Assembly (NCBI GenBank): GCA_027488215.1
Contig: JAIYCB010000044.1
Coordinates: 90,778-154,777 of the forward strand
DNA length: 64,000 bases
Origin: Comamonadaceae bacterium
Lineage (GTDB): Bacteria; Pseudomonadota; Gammaproteobacteria; Burkholderiales; Burkholderiaceae_C
Reading direction: 5' to 3'
Part shown: positions 1 through 9,360 of the stretch, one piece after another
Layout of the letters: each line of letters starts with the position of its first letter
Numbering within the stretch: position 1 is the first letter of the stretch
Program-made: the position numbers and the translations under genes
The notes under the pieces: generated by a model
Seen by the model: the letters and a program-made list of their open reading frames with translations, nothing else
Told to the model about the DNA's origin: nothing
Database searches by the model: none

Positions 1-2586
1 GCCGGTCACCGTGATGGGCGATGCGCTACCTGTAACTGTGCCTGTTACACCTCCATCGCTAGATGCGCAAGTCATTGCAAACCCAGTGATGACGGCGCCT
101 CCATTGAAGACGGGTGCAGTGAATGTCACAGACGCTTGGGCGTTACCTGCCGTGGCTGTGCCCATGGTCGGCGCATCCGGCACTGTTGCAGCCCGTGTCA
201 CGGTGGTTGTATATGTCTGCACAGTGACGCCATCTTGCGCTGTGACCGCTGTGGTGATGGTGTTGCTGCCAATGGCCAGAGGGATCGTGCCACTGGCGCT
301 GCCACTGGACACCATCGTTCCATTGACCCTTGCTGTTGCATTGCTATCTGTCACCGTGGGTGTCACTGTGATCCCGCTTGTGGCGTACGGGACGGAAGCC
401 GTGTAGCTTGTTGTTCCGCTGGTAAATGCAGGTGACAGCGTTCCACTGGACAGACTCAAACTTGCAAGGGTGGCAACACTCGAAGCAGTGACCGTCAACG
501 ACGCAGTTGCCGAGGCGGTGTCATAAATGCCACTCGCTGCTTGGTTAGCGGTGATGGTAGTTGTCCCAACACCGTTGATGGTGATGGTCGAGCCGCTGAT
601 CGTTGCAACACTGGCATTGCTGGATGAATAGCTGATGGCCCCAGAACTCGCAGAGGTGGGTGGCGTGATGGTGGGCGCACTGCTCCCGTAGACGATGTTC
701 GATGCACTCAACGAGAAACCCGATAGAACAGGGGTGACAAGGTTGACAGTGAAAGTGACCGTGCTGGTCGTCGCAGCGACAGCATTGTTGGCATCTTGAA
801 CTGAAAAAACGATGTTGGACGTCGTGAACCTCGCGTTGGGTGTACCGGTGACTGCGCCCGTACTGGCATTCAGAGCAAGGCCGGATGGGAGTGTTCCAGA
901 GCTGATGAAATAGTTCAAAGGTGTGTAGCCGCCTGACCCCGTCAGGGGGGTGAAACTGCTCATGGCCGTTCCGGCAGTCAAGGTTTGTGAGGTCGTCACT
1001 GCCGTCGCCGTCGGCCGCGAAACGACCGAGACGCCTTGCAGTACTTGCGTTGCAGCGTTGTAGTTCACGTTTCCAGCCTGGTTGGCATGGATGGTGCAGG
1101 TGCCTGAACCAATGAAGCTCACAACACCACTGCTGATGGTGCAAACTGCTGCACTGCCAACACTGATCGTGAACGTCACTGCAAGACCAGATGTCGCGCT
1201 TGCCGTTGGCGTGTAAGTATTGCCGCCAACCGATCCCCTGAAAGGAGCAGACGAGGTGAAACTGACGGTCTGAGCACCCTTGGCGACTGAAATGTTTACC
1301 GAGCTTGTTGCACCGAATTGTGGGGCTACATTGTTCGCGTCTTTGACCCCGAAAGTCACAGAGGTGGTTGAAGAGGCCGCGGAAGGGGTGCCGCTGACCT
1401 GCCCTGTCGAACTGTTCAGTGTCAGACCTGCAGGCAAGGTGCCAGAGCTGATGAAGTAAGTCAGCGGCGCTGTACCACCGGAGCCAGTGATCGGCGTAAA
1501 GCTGGTGGCCGTTCCAACGGTCAGATTGCGGGACGTGGAGTCGGGTGATCCAGTGGGTCTGGCAAGCACAGTGAAACTCACCGTTGCCGTTGTAGAGGCA
1601 GACAAGTTGAGCGAGTCTCTCACCGCAACGACGACATTGTTGCTGTAGGTGCCAGTAGGTGTGCCGCTGATCACACCCGTGCTGGCATTGAGCGTGATGC
1701 CCGAGGGGAGCGTGCCTGCGCTAATGTAGTAGGTGAGCGATCCGTTGCCGCCGGAGCCCGTCAGGGGCGTGATGCCAGTCATTGCACCACTCACTGTCAG
1801 ATTCTGGGCGGCCACCCCATTGTTTGTTGCCGTGGGTGGAATCACGTAAGTGAAGAGCGAGTTGGCAGCATTCGATCCAACGGTATTTGTGACCACCACA
1901 CTGGCAGTGCCTGCGGTTCCGGCCGGTGTAACGGCTGTGATGCTGGTCTGGCTGCTGACGATATAACTTTGAGCAGCCACGCCACCAATGGTCACACCCG
2001 TTACCACGGTTGTCAGGACACTGTTCTGACCGAAGTCCTTGAACTGACTGCCGGTAATGGTGATCGAGGTACCGCCGTTTGTCGTTCCGGATGTCGGAGA
2101 AATGCTGGTGACGGTCGGAACGTTGGGCGTTCGAGCATAGACACCGTAATAATTGACGCCATTCAAGGAGCTGAACGCGGCGTGAGTCGAAGCGCCCAAG
2201 GTCGGGCCCACTGTGTATGTGAACACATCCCCTACCGCATATTGCGTGTTGACGGCAATGGTTTTCGATATGCCTGAGCTGCTGACAATCGAATTGAGCG
2301 TAACGTTGTTTCCGTAGTTAGTGTTTTGTGTTTTGCAGGCCGCTGTGAGCGTGATGATCAAGGTGTCGCCTGGATACGACAAGTTATCAAAAACGTTACT
2401 GCTGCATCCGTAGGAAATATTCAAGGTTGCCGCTTTTACTGTCATGGCAGACAGGGCCGTCAGCCCACAGGCGAACAAGACGCCCAGTATGCAGGTCCGC
2501 ATCCAGACCAGCATCAGAGCTGGCCATAGCCCATTGCAGAGGGATAAGCGGTTGAGCGTGTTCAATGCATTGGCTTTCACGGCCAT
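1..2586 (-). CDS. Large exported Ig-like repeat protein (adhesin-like), N-terminal part
   Basis: The minus strand is open from an ATG at 2586 to the window edge, giving at least 862 codons without a stop, so the gene is cut at its 3' end. Residues about 20-50 form a hydrophobic export segment. An IPT/TIG-like domain lies at about 155-250 (PTVTSISPTSG). Three putative-Ig (He_PIG) repeats follow at about 275-315, 360-400 and 540-580, each with a form of GTLPSGLxLNxSTGxVxGTP. A cadherin-like beta-sandwich segment sits at about 705-790, and an Fn3-like start (PDAPTMGTATAG) is near the edge. Composition is rich in Ser, Thr, Gly and Ala with very few Cys. Such proteins are usually surface or secreted adhesins; that role here is inferred. 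It starts 4 bases after the winged-helix gene, so probably shares its transcript. Confidence 0.85.
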   Translation of the reverse strand, partial: MAVKANALNTLNRLSLCNGLWPALMLVWMRTCILGVLFACGLTALSAMTVKAATLNISYGCSSNVFDNLSYPGDTLIITLTAACKTQNTNYGNNVTLNSIVSSSGISKTIAVNTQYAVGDVFTYTVGPTLGASTHAAFSSLNGVNYYGVYARTPNVPTVTSISPTSGTTNGGTSITITGSQFKDFGQNSVLTTVVTGVTIGGVAAQSYIVSSQTSITAVTPAGTAGTASVVVTNTVGSNAANSLFTYVIPPTATNNGVAAQNLTVSGAMTGITPLTGSGGNGSLTYYISAGTLPSGITLNASTGVISGTPTGTYSNNVVVAVRDSLNLSASTTATVSFTVLARPTGSPDSTSRNLTVGTATSFTPITGSGGTAPLTYFISSGTLPAGLTLNSSTGQVSGTPSAASSTTSVTFGVKDANNVAPQFGATSSVNISVAKGAQTVSFTSSAPFRGSVGGNTYTPTASATSGLAVTFTISVGSAAVCTISSGVVSFIGSGTCTIHANQAGNVNYNAATQVLQGVSVVSRPTATAVTTSQTLTAGTAMSSFTPLTGSGGYTPLNYFISSGTLPSGLALNASTGAVTGTPNARFTTSNIVFSVQDANNAVAATTSTVTFTVNLVTPVLSGFSLSASNIVYGSSAPTITPPTSASSGAISYSSSNASVATISGSTITINGVGTTTITANQAASGIYDTASATASLTVTASSVATLASLSLSSGTLSPAFTSGTTSYTASVPYATSGITVTPTVTDSNATARVNGTMVSSGSASGTIPLAIGSNTITTAVTAQDGVTVQTYTTTVTRAATVPDAPTMGTATAGNAQASVTFTAPVFNGGAVITGFAMTCASSDGGVTGTVTGSASPITVTG

Positions 2587-2590
2587 CTTT

Positions 2591-2887
2591 TCAAGGCTTG
2601 AAAAGCGCCAGTTCATCAAAGAACTGGTAGCCCACGTTGCGAATGGCTTCGATCACGGCGCCCTCGGCACCGGCCTCGTGCAGCTTTTTGCGCAGTCGCA
2701 CCATGCGCACCTGGATATTCGCTTTCTGGGCGTCATCCGGAGTCAATCCCATGCAATGCGCAACACGTGTAAAGTCCAGCCGCGCGTCGGGTGATTGCGC
2801 AAATGCTTGGAGCAATGTGGCTTCGGTGGCAGTGACACGGACGGTACCTGCAGACCCTGTCAGATCGAGTTTGTGAAGTGTGAGCAC
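2591..2887 (-). CDS. Stand-alone OmpR/PhoB-type winged-helix DNA-binding protein
   Basis: This 98-residue protein is only the C-terminal DNA-binding half of an OmpR-type response regulator. The recognition-helix and wing region VRMVRLRKKLHEAGAEG is followed by IEAIRNVGYQF. It aligns over its whole length with the C-terminal domain of the response regulator just upstream (ITRLRKKMTQVGAPG, LEAIRNIGYQL), so the two are paralogues. No receiver domain precedes it: the start is a GTG and the upstream frame closes within about 60 bases. It lies directly before the Ig-like gene and may regulate it without phosphorylation, or form mixed dimers with the full regulator (inference). Confidence 0.8.
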   Translation of the reverse strand: MLTLHKLDLTGSAGTVRVTATEATLLQAFAQSPDARLDFTRVAHCMGLTPDDAQKANIQVRMVRLRKKLHEAGAEGAVIEAIRNVGYQFFDELALFKP

Positions 2888-3084
2888 AGCATCCGGAAAA
2901 ATGACGAGATGCTGTGCATTAAAAGCAAGGTTAGGTTAGGAACCTTTCAAATGCTTGCAGCGCATTGAATGGCTCTAAAAGACCATTAATGAAGGCTTAT
3001 GAAGGATTTAGTAAGAAGAAGAAAGATTTTTATCGGTGCCACACTCCCCACTACTGGAATGAGGCCATCTGCTGCGGCGCGGTC

Positions 3085-3783
3085 TCAGTGCATAACCTGT
3101 ACAGGTACCTGTAATTGGTAACCAATATTGCGAATCGCCTCCAGGCAGTGCCCGGGTGCACCCACCTGCGTCATTTTTTTGCGCAAACGGGTGATGCGCA
3201 CTTCCAGGCGCGTTTTGCCTGCTTCGACGCTGTCTATGCCAAACAACTCGAGCAGCTGCCAGTTCTCCAGCCGACCAGACGGGGCTCGGGCAAAGCTTGT
3301 GAGCAATGCTTCTTCTGTGCCACTCAGGCGCACGATGCCAGCAGGCCCCCGCAGTTCGCGTTGATGCAGCGCCAATGGGCCCAGTGCTCCCAGGCCTGTG
3401 GTGTGATGCGCCTGGCGGCGCCGAGCAAAACTGCTGATGGCGGCCGATAATTCTTCAAACGGAACGGGCTTGGACAGATACATGTCTGCGCCGCAGTCAT
3501 AGCTGTCGACTTTGTCCTGCAAGTGTGTCCGTGCCGAAATGATGGCGATACCGACCAGGGGCTGTACTTGACGGATGCGGCGCGACAGGCTGAAACCATC
3601 TTCGCCGGGCAGATTGAGATCGATGAGAAACAGATCGGCCGACTCTCCGCGTGCCTTGTCTTCCACCTCTTCAGCACAGCTCAGCGCCAGCACGCGATGC
3701 CCCTGTGCTCGCAAAATATCGGCCGTGACTTCGCGCAAGTCGTCATGGTCTTCCACCAGAACGATGCTCAGGCAGGTAGCCAT
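3085..3783 (-). CDS. OmpR-family two-component response regulator
   Basis: The 232-residue protein has a receiver domain at about 1-120. Acidic pocket residues E11 and D12, phospho-acceptor D55 (LIDLNLPGEDGF), S83 and K105 (YLSKPVPF) are all present. A winged-helix DNA-binding domain occupies about 130-228. It should be phosphorylated by the histidine kinase whose 3' end it overlaps by 16 bases, which implies translational coupling. Targets are unknown; the paralogous winged-helix gene and Ig-like gene downstream are the obvious candidates (inference). Confidence 0.93.
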   Translation of the reverse strand: MATCLSIVLVEDHDDLREVTADILRAQGHRVLALSCAEEVEDKARGESADLFLIDLNLPGEDGFSLSRRIRQVQPLVGIAIISARTHLQDKVDSYDCGADMYLSKPVPFEELSAAISSFARRRQAHHTTGLGALGPLALHQRELRGPAGIVRLSGTEEALLTSFARAPSGRLENWQLLELFGIDSVEAGKTRLEVRITRLRKKMTQVGAPGHCLEAIRNIGYQLQVPVQVMH

Positions 3784-5669
3784 AGTTCAAAACAGATCAT
3801 GGTGGGTTGAGGTCGGTATCGCAGTTCTGCATGCATGTGTTGCGCCAGATTGTGCGATAAAAACAGACCCAGACCCGTACCCGACTGCCTCAGCGCCATT
3901 GCACTGCGGTAGTACTTGCTAAAGAGCTTATCGGCATCTGGCCAGCCGACAGATCCCGGAGCATTGCAGATCTGCAACACCATGCCTGCACGGCCGTCAG
4001 CATGGCCCTGTGGGGACAGGCTGATGCGAATGCTTTGATCGGGGTCGCCATACTTCAAAGCGTTTTCCACCAAGTTGTTGACAATGATCTGAACGTACTG
4101 GGGGTCGGTATGGACAAAGGCAGGGCCTATGACGTCGACTACAAAGCGACTTGAAGCCTGATGCTCATGCAACCAATGCCCCAACTGCTCGGCCAGATCA
4201 ATCCGCTTATTGTCCAGTTGGAATGGTTGCTCCACCAATCGGTCAGTTTGTACACAGCGCTCGAGGATGGATTGCATGCTGCGTATGGATCGACCGACAA
4301 ACCCTTGTGTGCGCTTGTCAGCCGACATCCCTTGCAGGCTCATTTCGATGACAGCCAGCGGTGTTTTCAGCTCATGCATCAGCATGTTGAGCATTTGCGA
4401 CTGATCCTGACGGCGACGGGTTTCAATGGCCAGCTGCTCGCGCGACAAAAATAGATGGTTGGCCACTTCCTGCCGGATACGTTCTGACCGACGCGCACGC
4501 ACAATCAGCAAAACGGTCATGAACAGCCCAGAGATCAAGCCGTAGAGCAACACGCCGTAGATCGAAAGCATGGTGCCATCCACCAGTCCCAGGCTGGGTA
4601 AGATGCTCAAGGCCAGCGCCAACAAAATGCTCACATAATAGGCAACCAAGGCCCATTTAGGCAGGTGGTAGCTGATGTTTCTATCGGGCTGTTGCGGTGT
4701 TGATGGCAGACTCAGTGATACCAGCAACATCACAAGGATTGCTGCTGCATTCAGATGCATGTTCAGGCGCAGTGCATCCCATTTGTAGCCAAGCATCAGC
4801 AAGCCCATGGCCACAGCCGATGTCCCTATCAGCATTTGCATGAGTCTGTGCCCCCACCAAGCCAAGGTGTATTCACGCAGGAGTCGGTACTCAAACACCA
4901 GCGATGAGCCGGTTGTCAACAGCACCAGCCAGCAGTACATCAGATCCAGTGTTTGAGGCGAAAAGGCTTCCGCGGAAATACTTCGGTGGTAGCCCAGGTA
5001 GCTGGCGGTGTAAATCCACAGGATGGTTTGTCTGATGGCAAAAGCCCCATTGACCGGATCTCTGTCACGTAGCCACGCCAGCAGAACCCAGATCAGAAAT
5101 GACAGGATCACCGCTATCAAGGCGGAATAGATGAGCCACAAGGCGTGTTCGGTTCGCAACATATCACGCGGGGTCAGGGCTTCGACGTGGATCAGTTGCG
5201 TGCTGGCAGTGGCAAGGCGCAGCCAGATTTGACGAGAACTGGGCTCAACCGATATGAAAAATGTGTGGTGAAGCGATTCGAATTCGGTGGATTGCCAGGG
5301 GCTCAGATCGCCCACTTTTCGATGTCCTGAAAAACTCCCGCGGTCTGCTGGGTCGAACAATGTGATTTCGTCCAGATAGACCGGACGGATTCGCAGCACC
5401 AGGGTGTTGGACTGGATGGTGTCAGCCCCGGGTATTTGCAACCTGATCCATTGCACATGGGGACTGAAGCCTTTGCTCAGTACACCTGTATAGGGTTGGT
5501 AGTTTTGTTGCTGTGCCTGTTCGAAACTGGCTTGGCCAGTCACGTCGCTCCAGTAGGCCCTCTCCAGAATCCGATCGCTAGCCCATGCCTGACCGGCAAG
5601 AAGCCCAAAGATGAAGGCCTTCAGTGCGATCCAAAGCCAAAACCGAAAGACAGTCACCGCTGGCTCCAC
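3768..5669 (-). CDS. 7TMR-DISM sensor histidine kinase
   Basis: The 633-residue inner-membrane kinase has a signal peptide (about 1-30), an extracellular 7TMR-DISMED2-like sensory domain (about 40-170), about seven hydrophobic segments between 185 and 400, and a cytoplasmic kinase core. The H-box is MHELKTPLAVIEMSLQ with the phospho-histidine near residue 432. The N-box is NNLVENALKYGD near 531 and the G2 box GTGLGLFLSHN near 600. DISMED2 domains often resemble carbohydrate-binding folds, so a sugar-like ligand is possible but not shown. The start is a GTG at 5669, chosen because it overlaps the end of the small upstream ORF. It forms an operon with the response regulator. Confidence 0.92.
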   Translation of the reverse strand: MEPAVTVFRFWLWIALKAFIFGLLAGQAWASDRILERAYWSDVTGQASFEQAQQQNYQPYTGVLSKGFSPHVQWIRLQIPGADTIQSNTLVLRIRPVYLDEITLFDPADRGSFSGHRKVGDLSPWQSTEFESLHHTFFISVEPSSRQIWLRLATASTQLIHVEALTPRDMLRTEHALWLIYSALIAVILSFLIWVLLAWLRDRDPVNGAFAIRQTILWIYTASYLGYHRSISAEAFSPQTLDLMYCWLVLLTTGSSLVFEYRLLREYTLAWWGHRLMQMLIGTSAVAMGLLMLGYKWDALRLNMHLNAAAILVMLLVSLSLPSTPQQPDRNISYHLPKWALVAYYVSILLALALSILPSLGLVDGTMLSIYGVLLYGLISGLFMTVLLIVRARRSERIRQEVANHLFLSREQLAIETRRRQDQSQMLNMLMHELKTPLAVIEMSLQGMSADKRTQGFVGRSIRSMQSILERCVQTDRLVEQPFQLDNKRIDLAEQLGHWLHEHQASSRFVVDVIGPAFVHTDPQYVQIIVNNLVENALKYGDPDQSIRISLSPQGHADGRAGMVLQICNAPGSVGWPDADKLFSKYYRSAMALRQSGTGLGLFLSHNLAQHMHAELRYRPQPTMICFELWLPA

Positions 5670-5806
5670 TGAGTTTCGAGCATCAGCTCGGGGTTGAACG
5701 GCCGACCCAAAACTGCATCGTCGAAGGCGCCAAAATCGTCAGCGGCGATCATGCGTTGCAGTATGCCGGCGGTCAGCAGAAGTTCGGATGCGCTCATGGA
5801 AATCAT
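5654..5806 (-). CDS. Small unrecognised ORF overlapping the kinase start
   Basis: A 50-codon frame (47 codons if the ATG at 5797 is used) ends in a TGA that lies inside the kinase gene, overlapping it by 16 bases. The product begins MISMSASELLLTAGILQRM and ends ETQWSQR, with an acidic stretch AADDFGAFDD. The same kind of 16-base overlap occurs between kinase and regulator, which suggests a translationally coupled small protein. I recognise no family. A leader peptide or a real accessory protein are both possible. The ribosome-binding site is weak. Confidence 0.45.
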   Translation of the reverse strand: MISMSASELLLTAGILQRMIAADDFGAFDDAVLGRPFNPELMLETQWSQR

Positions 5807-5966
5807 GGGGCGTATTCTCAGGGTTTTGTCCAGGAATGCTTACGGGCACAATCCAGATGCGAATTTACAGGATCCGCACCTGGTTCAGGCATGGATACAG
5901 CATGAATACACCGTTTTTTGCAGGCGGCAATTGGACCCGACATCCCCCGCTTGAGCTCACCATGCA

Positions 5967-5997
5967 AAACGGCCCCGGGATCGCCCCGGGGCCGTTT
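5967..5997 (-). terminator. Rho-independent terminator of acnB
   Basis: A perfect 13-bp inverted repeat (5967-5979 and 5985-5997; AAACGGCCCCGGG) with a 5-base loop lies about 20 bases after the acnB stop. Reading leftwards it is followed by a short TTTT run, so it fits the end of the acnB transcript. Confidence 0.85.
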
Positions 5998-6019
5998 CTT
6001 GGTCTCAGCCAATCAACGC

Positions 6020-8611
6020 TTACGCGGCCACACCCTTGGCGTTTTCCACATATTCTTCAATCTGGTTGAAGTTCATGTACTTGTAGATCGCCGCGCCGTC
6101 TTTGTTCACGATGCCCATGGCTTCATGGTATTCGGCGACTGTCGGGATGTGGCCCAGCTTGGACGCGATCGCCGCCAACTCGGCGCTGGCCAGGAACACG
6201 TTTGTGTTCTTGCCCAGGCGGTTGGGGAAGTTGCGTGTGCTGGTGGACACCACCGTGGCGCCTTCACGCACTTGGGCTTGGTTGCCCATGCACAGCGAGC
6301 AGCCAGGCATTTCGGTGCGGGCACCGGCGGCGCCGAAGTTGGCGTAGTGGCCTTCCTTGATCAGCTCGCTCTCGTCCATCTTGGTCGGTGGGGCCACCCA
6401 CAGCTTGACCGGGATGTCGCGGCTGCCGCCGAGCAGCTTGGCCGCGGCGCGGAAGTGACCGATGTTGGTCATGCACGAACCGATGAACGCTTCGTCGATC
6501 TTGGTGCCCGCCACGTCGGACAAGAACTTGGCGTCGTCCGGGTCGTTGGGGCAGCACAGGATCGGCTCTTTGATCTCGTTCATGTCGATTTCAATGACGT
6601 GGGCGTACTCAGCGTTCTTGTCGGCTTCGAGCAGTTCGGGCTTGGCCAACCAGGCTTCGACCTTCTCGATGCGGCGGGCCAAGGTGCGTGCGTCGGCATA
6701 ACCGTCAGCGATCATGTTCTTCATAAGCACCACGTTGGACTTCAGGTACTCCTCGATCGGCTCCTTGTTGAGCTTGATCGTGCAACCGGCAGCCGAACGC
6801 TCGGCAGACGCGTCGGACAACTCAAACGCTTGCTCGACCTTGAGGTTGGGCAGGCCTTCAATTTCCAGGATGCGGCCCGAGAACTCGTTGATCTTGCCGG
6901 CCTTGGCCACGGTGAGCAGGCCCTTCTTGATGGCATACAGCGGAATCGCATGCACCAAATCGCGCAGGGTCACGCCAGGCTGCATTTCGCCTTTAAAACG
7001 CACAACAATAGACTCGGGCATGTCCAAAGGCATCACACCCGTGGCCGCACCAAAGGCCACCAAACCCGAACCGGCGGGGAAGGAAATGCCGATGGGGAAA
7101 CGGGTGTGCGAGTCGCCGCCAGTGCCCACTGTGTCGGGCAAAAGCAGGCGGTTGAGCCAGCTGTGGATCACACCGTCACCGGGACGCAGGGACACGCCGC
7201 CGCGGTTGCTCATGAACGCAGGCAATTCGCGGTGGGTCTTGACGTCCACGGCCTTGGGGTAAGCCGCGGTGTGGCAAAAGGACTGCATCACCATGTCGGC
7301 GCTGAAGCCCAGGCAAGCCAAGTCTTTCAACTCGTCGCGGGTCATCGGACCCGTGGTGTCTTGTGAACCCACGGTGGTCATCTTGGGTTCGCAGTAGGTG
7401 CCGGGGCGCACGCCTTGGCCTTCGGGCAAACCAACCGCACGGCCAACCATTTTCTGGGCCAAGGTGAAACCCGCCTTGGTGGCCGCTGCAGGTGCTGGCA
7501 GGCGGAAGACGGTGGAAGCGGGCAGACCCAGGAACTCGCGCGCCTTGGCAGTCAGCGAGCGGCCAATGATCAGGTTGATGCGGCCACCGGCGCGCACTTC
7601 GTCAAACAGCACATCGCTCTTGAGTTGGAAGGTGGTGACGGTTTGGCCGTCCTTCACGATCTTGCCTTCGTAGGGCAAGACATCGACCACGTCGCCCATG
7701 TTCAGGCCGCTGACATCGACTTCGATCGGCAAGGCGCCGGAGTCTTCTTGGGTGTTGAAGAAGATGGGGGCAATCTTGCCGCCCAAAGTCACGCCGCCAA
7801 AACGCTTGTTCGGCACGAAGGGGATGTCTTCACCAAAGCCCCAGATGATGCTGTTGGTGGCCGACTTGCGGCTGGAGCCGGTGCCGACCACGTCGCCCAC
7901 GTAAGACACCAAATGGCCTTTTTTCTTGAGCTCTTCGATCATGGCCATGGGGCCGCGCTTGCCGTCTTCTTCGGGCTTGAAGGGTGCGCCTTCGCGGGTG
8001 TTTTTGAGCATCGCGAGGTAGTGCAGCGGGATGTCGGGGCGGCTCCAGGCGTCGGGCGCGGGCGACAGGTCGTCGGTGTTGGTTTCACCTGGCACCTTGA
8101 AGACGGTGATGGTGATTTTTTTCTCGACTTCGGGGCGGCTGGTGAACCACTCGGCCTCGGCCCAGCTTTGCATGACTTCTTTGGCCTTGGCGTTGCCCGC
8201 CTTGGCTTTTTCGGCGACATCGTTGAAGAAGTCGAACATCAGCAGGGTTTTCTTCAGGCCTTCAGCGGCCACGCCAGCCACTTCTGCGCTGTCGAGCAAT
8301 TCGATGAGCGGGTGCACGTTGTAGCCACCCACCATGGTGCCCAGCAGCTCGGTGGCCTTGGCTTTGGAGATCAAGCCTACGCTGATTTCGCCGTGCGCTA
8401 CAGCGGCCAAGAAAGAGGCCTTGACCTTGGCAGCATCGTCCACACCCGGTGGCACGCGGTGGGTCAGCAGGTCCATCAAGAAGGCGTCTTCGCCTGCAGG
8501 TGGGTTCTTGATCAGTTCGATCAGTTCGGCCACTTGTTTGGCATCAAGAGGCAGGGGCGGGATGCCCAATGCAGCGCGTTCGGCTGCGTGTTCACGGTAC
8601 GCTTTCAACAT
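6020..8611 (-). CDS. acnB: Aconitate hydratase B
   Basis: The 863-residue cytoplasmic TCA enzyme interconverts citrate and isocitrate through a [4Fe-4S] cluster. Its length is typical of AcnB, and the N-terminus ([19 protein letters not shown]) is the HEAT-like domain found only in the B type. The cluster cysteines are visible in [12 protein letters not shown] (about 713) and PGCSLCMGN (about 769 and 772). The substrate loop [19 protein letters not shown] is intact. It is the last gene of the leftward mdh - lyase - small protein - acnB group and ends in a strong hairpin. Confidence 0.98.
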   Translation of the reverse strand: MLKAYREHAAERAALGIPPLPLDAKQVAELIELIKNPPAGEDAFLMDLLTHRVPPGVDDAAKVKASFLAAVAHGEISVGLISKAKATELLGTMVGGYNVHPLIELLDSAEVAGVAAEGLKKTLLMFDFFNDVAEKAKAGNAKAKEVMQSWAEAEWFTSRPEVEKKITITVFKVPGETNTDDLSPAPDAWSRPDIPLHYLAMLKNTREGAPFKPEEDGKRGPMAMIEELKKKGHLVSYVGDVVGTGSSRKSATNSIIWGFGEDIPFVPNKRFGGVTLGGKIAPIFFNTQEDSGALPIEVDVSGLNMGDVVDVLPYEGKIVKDGQTVTTFQLKSDVLFDEVRAGGRINLIIGRSLTAKAREFLGLPASTVFRLPAPAAATKAGFTLAQKMVGRAVGLPEGQGVRPGTYCEPKMTTVGSQDTTGPMTRDELKDLACLGFSADMVMQSFCHTAAYPKAVDVKTHRELPAFMSNRGGVSLRPGDGVIHSWLNRLLLPDTVGTGGDSHTRFPIGISFPAGSGLVAFGAATGVMPLDMPESIVVRFKGEMQPGVTLRDLVHAIPLYAIKKGLLTVAKAGKINEFSGRILEIEGLPNLKVEQAFELSDASAERSAAGCTIKLNKEPIEEYLKSNVVLMKNMIADGYADARTLARRIEKVEAWLAKPELLEADKNAEYAHVIEIDMNEIKEPILCCPNDPDDAKFLSDVAGTKIDEAFIGSCMTNIGHFRAAAKLLGGSRDIPVKLWVAPPTKMDESELIKEGHYANFGAAGARTEMPGCSLCMGNQAQVREGATVVSTSTRNFPNRLGKNTNVFLASAELAAIASKLGHIPTVAEYHEAMGIVNKDGAAIYKYMNFNQIEEYVENAKGVAA

Positions 8612-8635
8612 GGTTTTTTCTCCGGTCAGTCAAAG

Positions 8636-9334
8636 TCAATCGTTGGATCTGCCCATGCCGGTTTTGTCAAACAGGCTGGGCGGCGGGTTGGTTTTCATGC
8701 CTTGGCCATAGGCCACTTGCTTGGGGTGCGCACATTCGTCGGCAACTCGAAGGCCCTTTTTCTGGTCCATCAACATGGACTTGTTGGCCAGTTGCAACCA
8801 AACGGCACCAGCTTTTTTATCTTCCAGACGCAGAGCGCCGGTACTGGTGCGCACGGGGTACATGCGGTAGCGAAAGCCTTTGCCCTGTACATGGAAATAG
8901 CCAGGCGCTGCCGTATCGGCTTCAACACGCACGCTGGCCCCCATCTCACAGGGCATGAGGCCTTGGTGAATTTGCTGGGCAATGGCCAAGTCTTGCGACA
9001 TCGGATCTGACGCACTTTGGGTCACAGGGGCCGCTTCAGCCAAACCAGAATCCACAGGTGCCAGGGTCGGCGCAGCGGCCGGGGAAGGAGGTGCAGACCC
9101 CACGCTGTGCATGGGCTGCACCTCGGTCCATGCAGGCAGCGGCTGCATGGGCGCAAGAGACTGGGCCTCGGCAATGGCGCGGGCTTGCAGGCGTGCCGTG
9201 AGATCGGCAGATGCACGGGCTTTGGCCTGCGCGGACGACTGAGAAAGCTGAGCCTTGGCACCTGTCTGCCCCTGGCTTTGCGCCCAGGCAGGCAGCAAAG
9301 TGGCAAAGACCAGAACAACAAGGCTATTGCGCAT
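8636..9334 (-). CDS. Exported protein of unknown function in the TCA operon
   Basis: No family is recognised. The start at 9334 (MRNSLVVLVFATLLPAWAQS) is preferred because AAGGGAAG precedes it; an ATG at 9364 overlapping the upstream stop is also possible and would favour coupling. Residues 1-18 form a signal peptide. An Ala/Gln/Pro-rich low-complexity stretch follows to about residue 115, then a compact C-terminal part with two Cys (LMPCEMG, ADECAHP) and the segment FRYRMYPVRTSTGALRLED. It lies between the CitE-like lyase and acnB with gaps of about 26 and 24 bases, so it is co-transcribed with them. Confidence 0.8.
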   Translation of the reverse strand: MRNSLVVLVFATLLPAWAQSQGQTGAKAQLSQSSAQAKARASADLTARLQARAIAEAQSLAPMQPLPAWTEVQPMHSVGSAPPSPAAAPTLAPVDSGLAEAAPVTQSASDPMSQDLAIAQQIHQGLMPCEMGASVRVEADTAAPGYFHVQGKGFRYRMYPVRTSTGALRLEDKKAGAVWLQLANKSMLMDQKKGLRVADECAHPKQVAYGQGMKTNPPPSLFDKTGMGRSND

Positions 9335-9360
9335 GGACTTCCCTTTGAAGACTGCGGGCA

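Noticed and set aside
545..1144. 199-codon minus-strand ORF rich in His and Cys
   Set aside because: It is a shadow in another frame of the large Ig-like repeat gene, whose own frame is open throughout and shows clear repeat motifs.
5818..6012. 64-codon minus-strand ORF between the kinase and acnB
   Set aside because: Its start lies across the acnB terminator hairpin and the composition is not convincing.
5918..7366. 482-codon plus-strand ORF
   Set aside because: It lies antisense to acnB, and its His/Gly/Val-rich composition is typical of the reverse of a GC-rich gene.
7415..9010. 531-codon plus-strand ORF
   Set aside because: Antisense to acnB and the next gene; no domain is recognisable and the true genes are beyond doubt.
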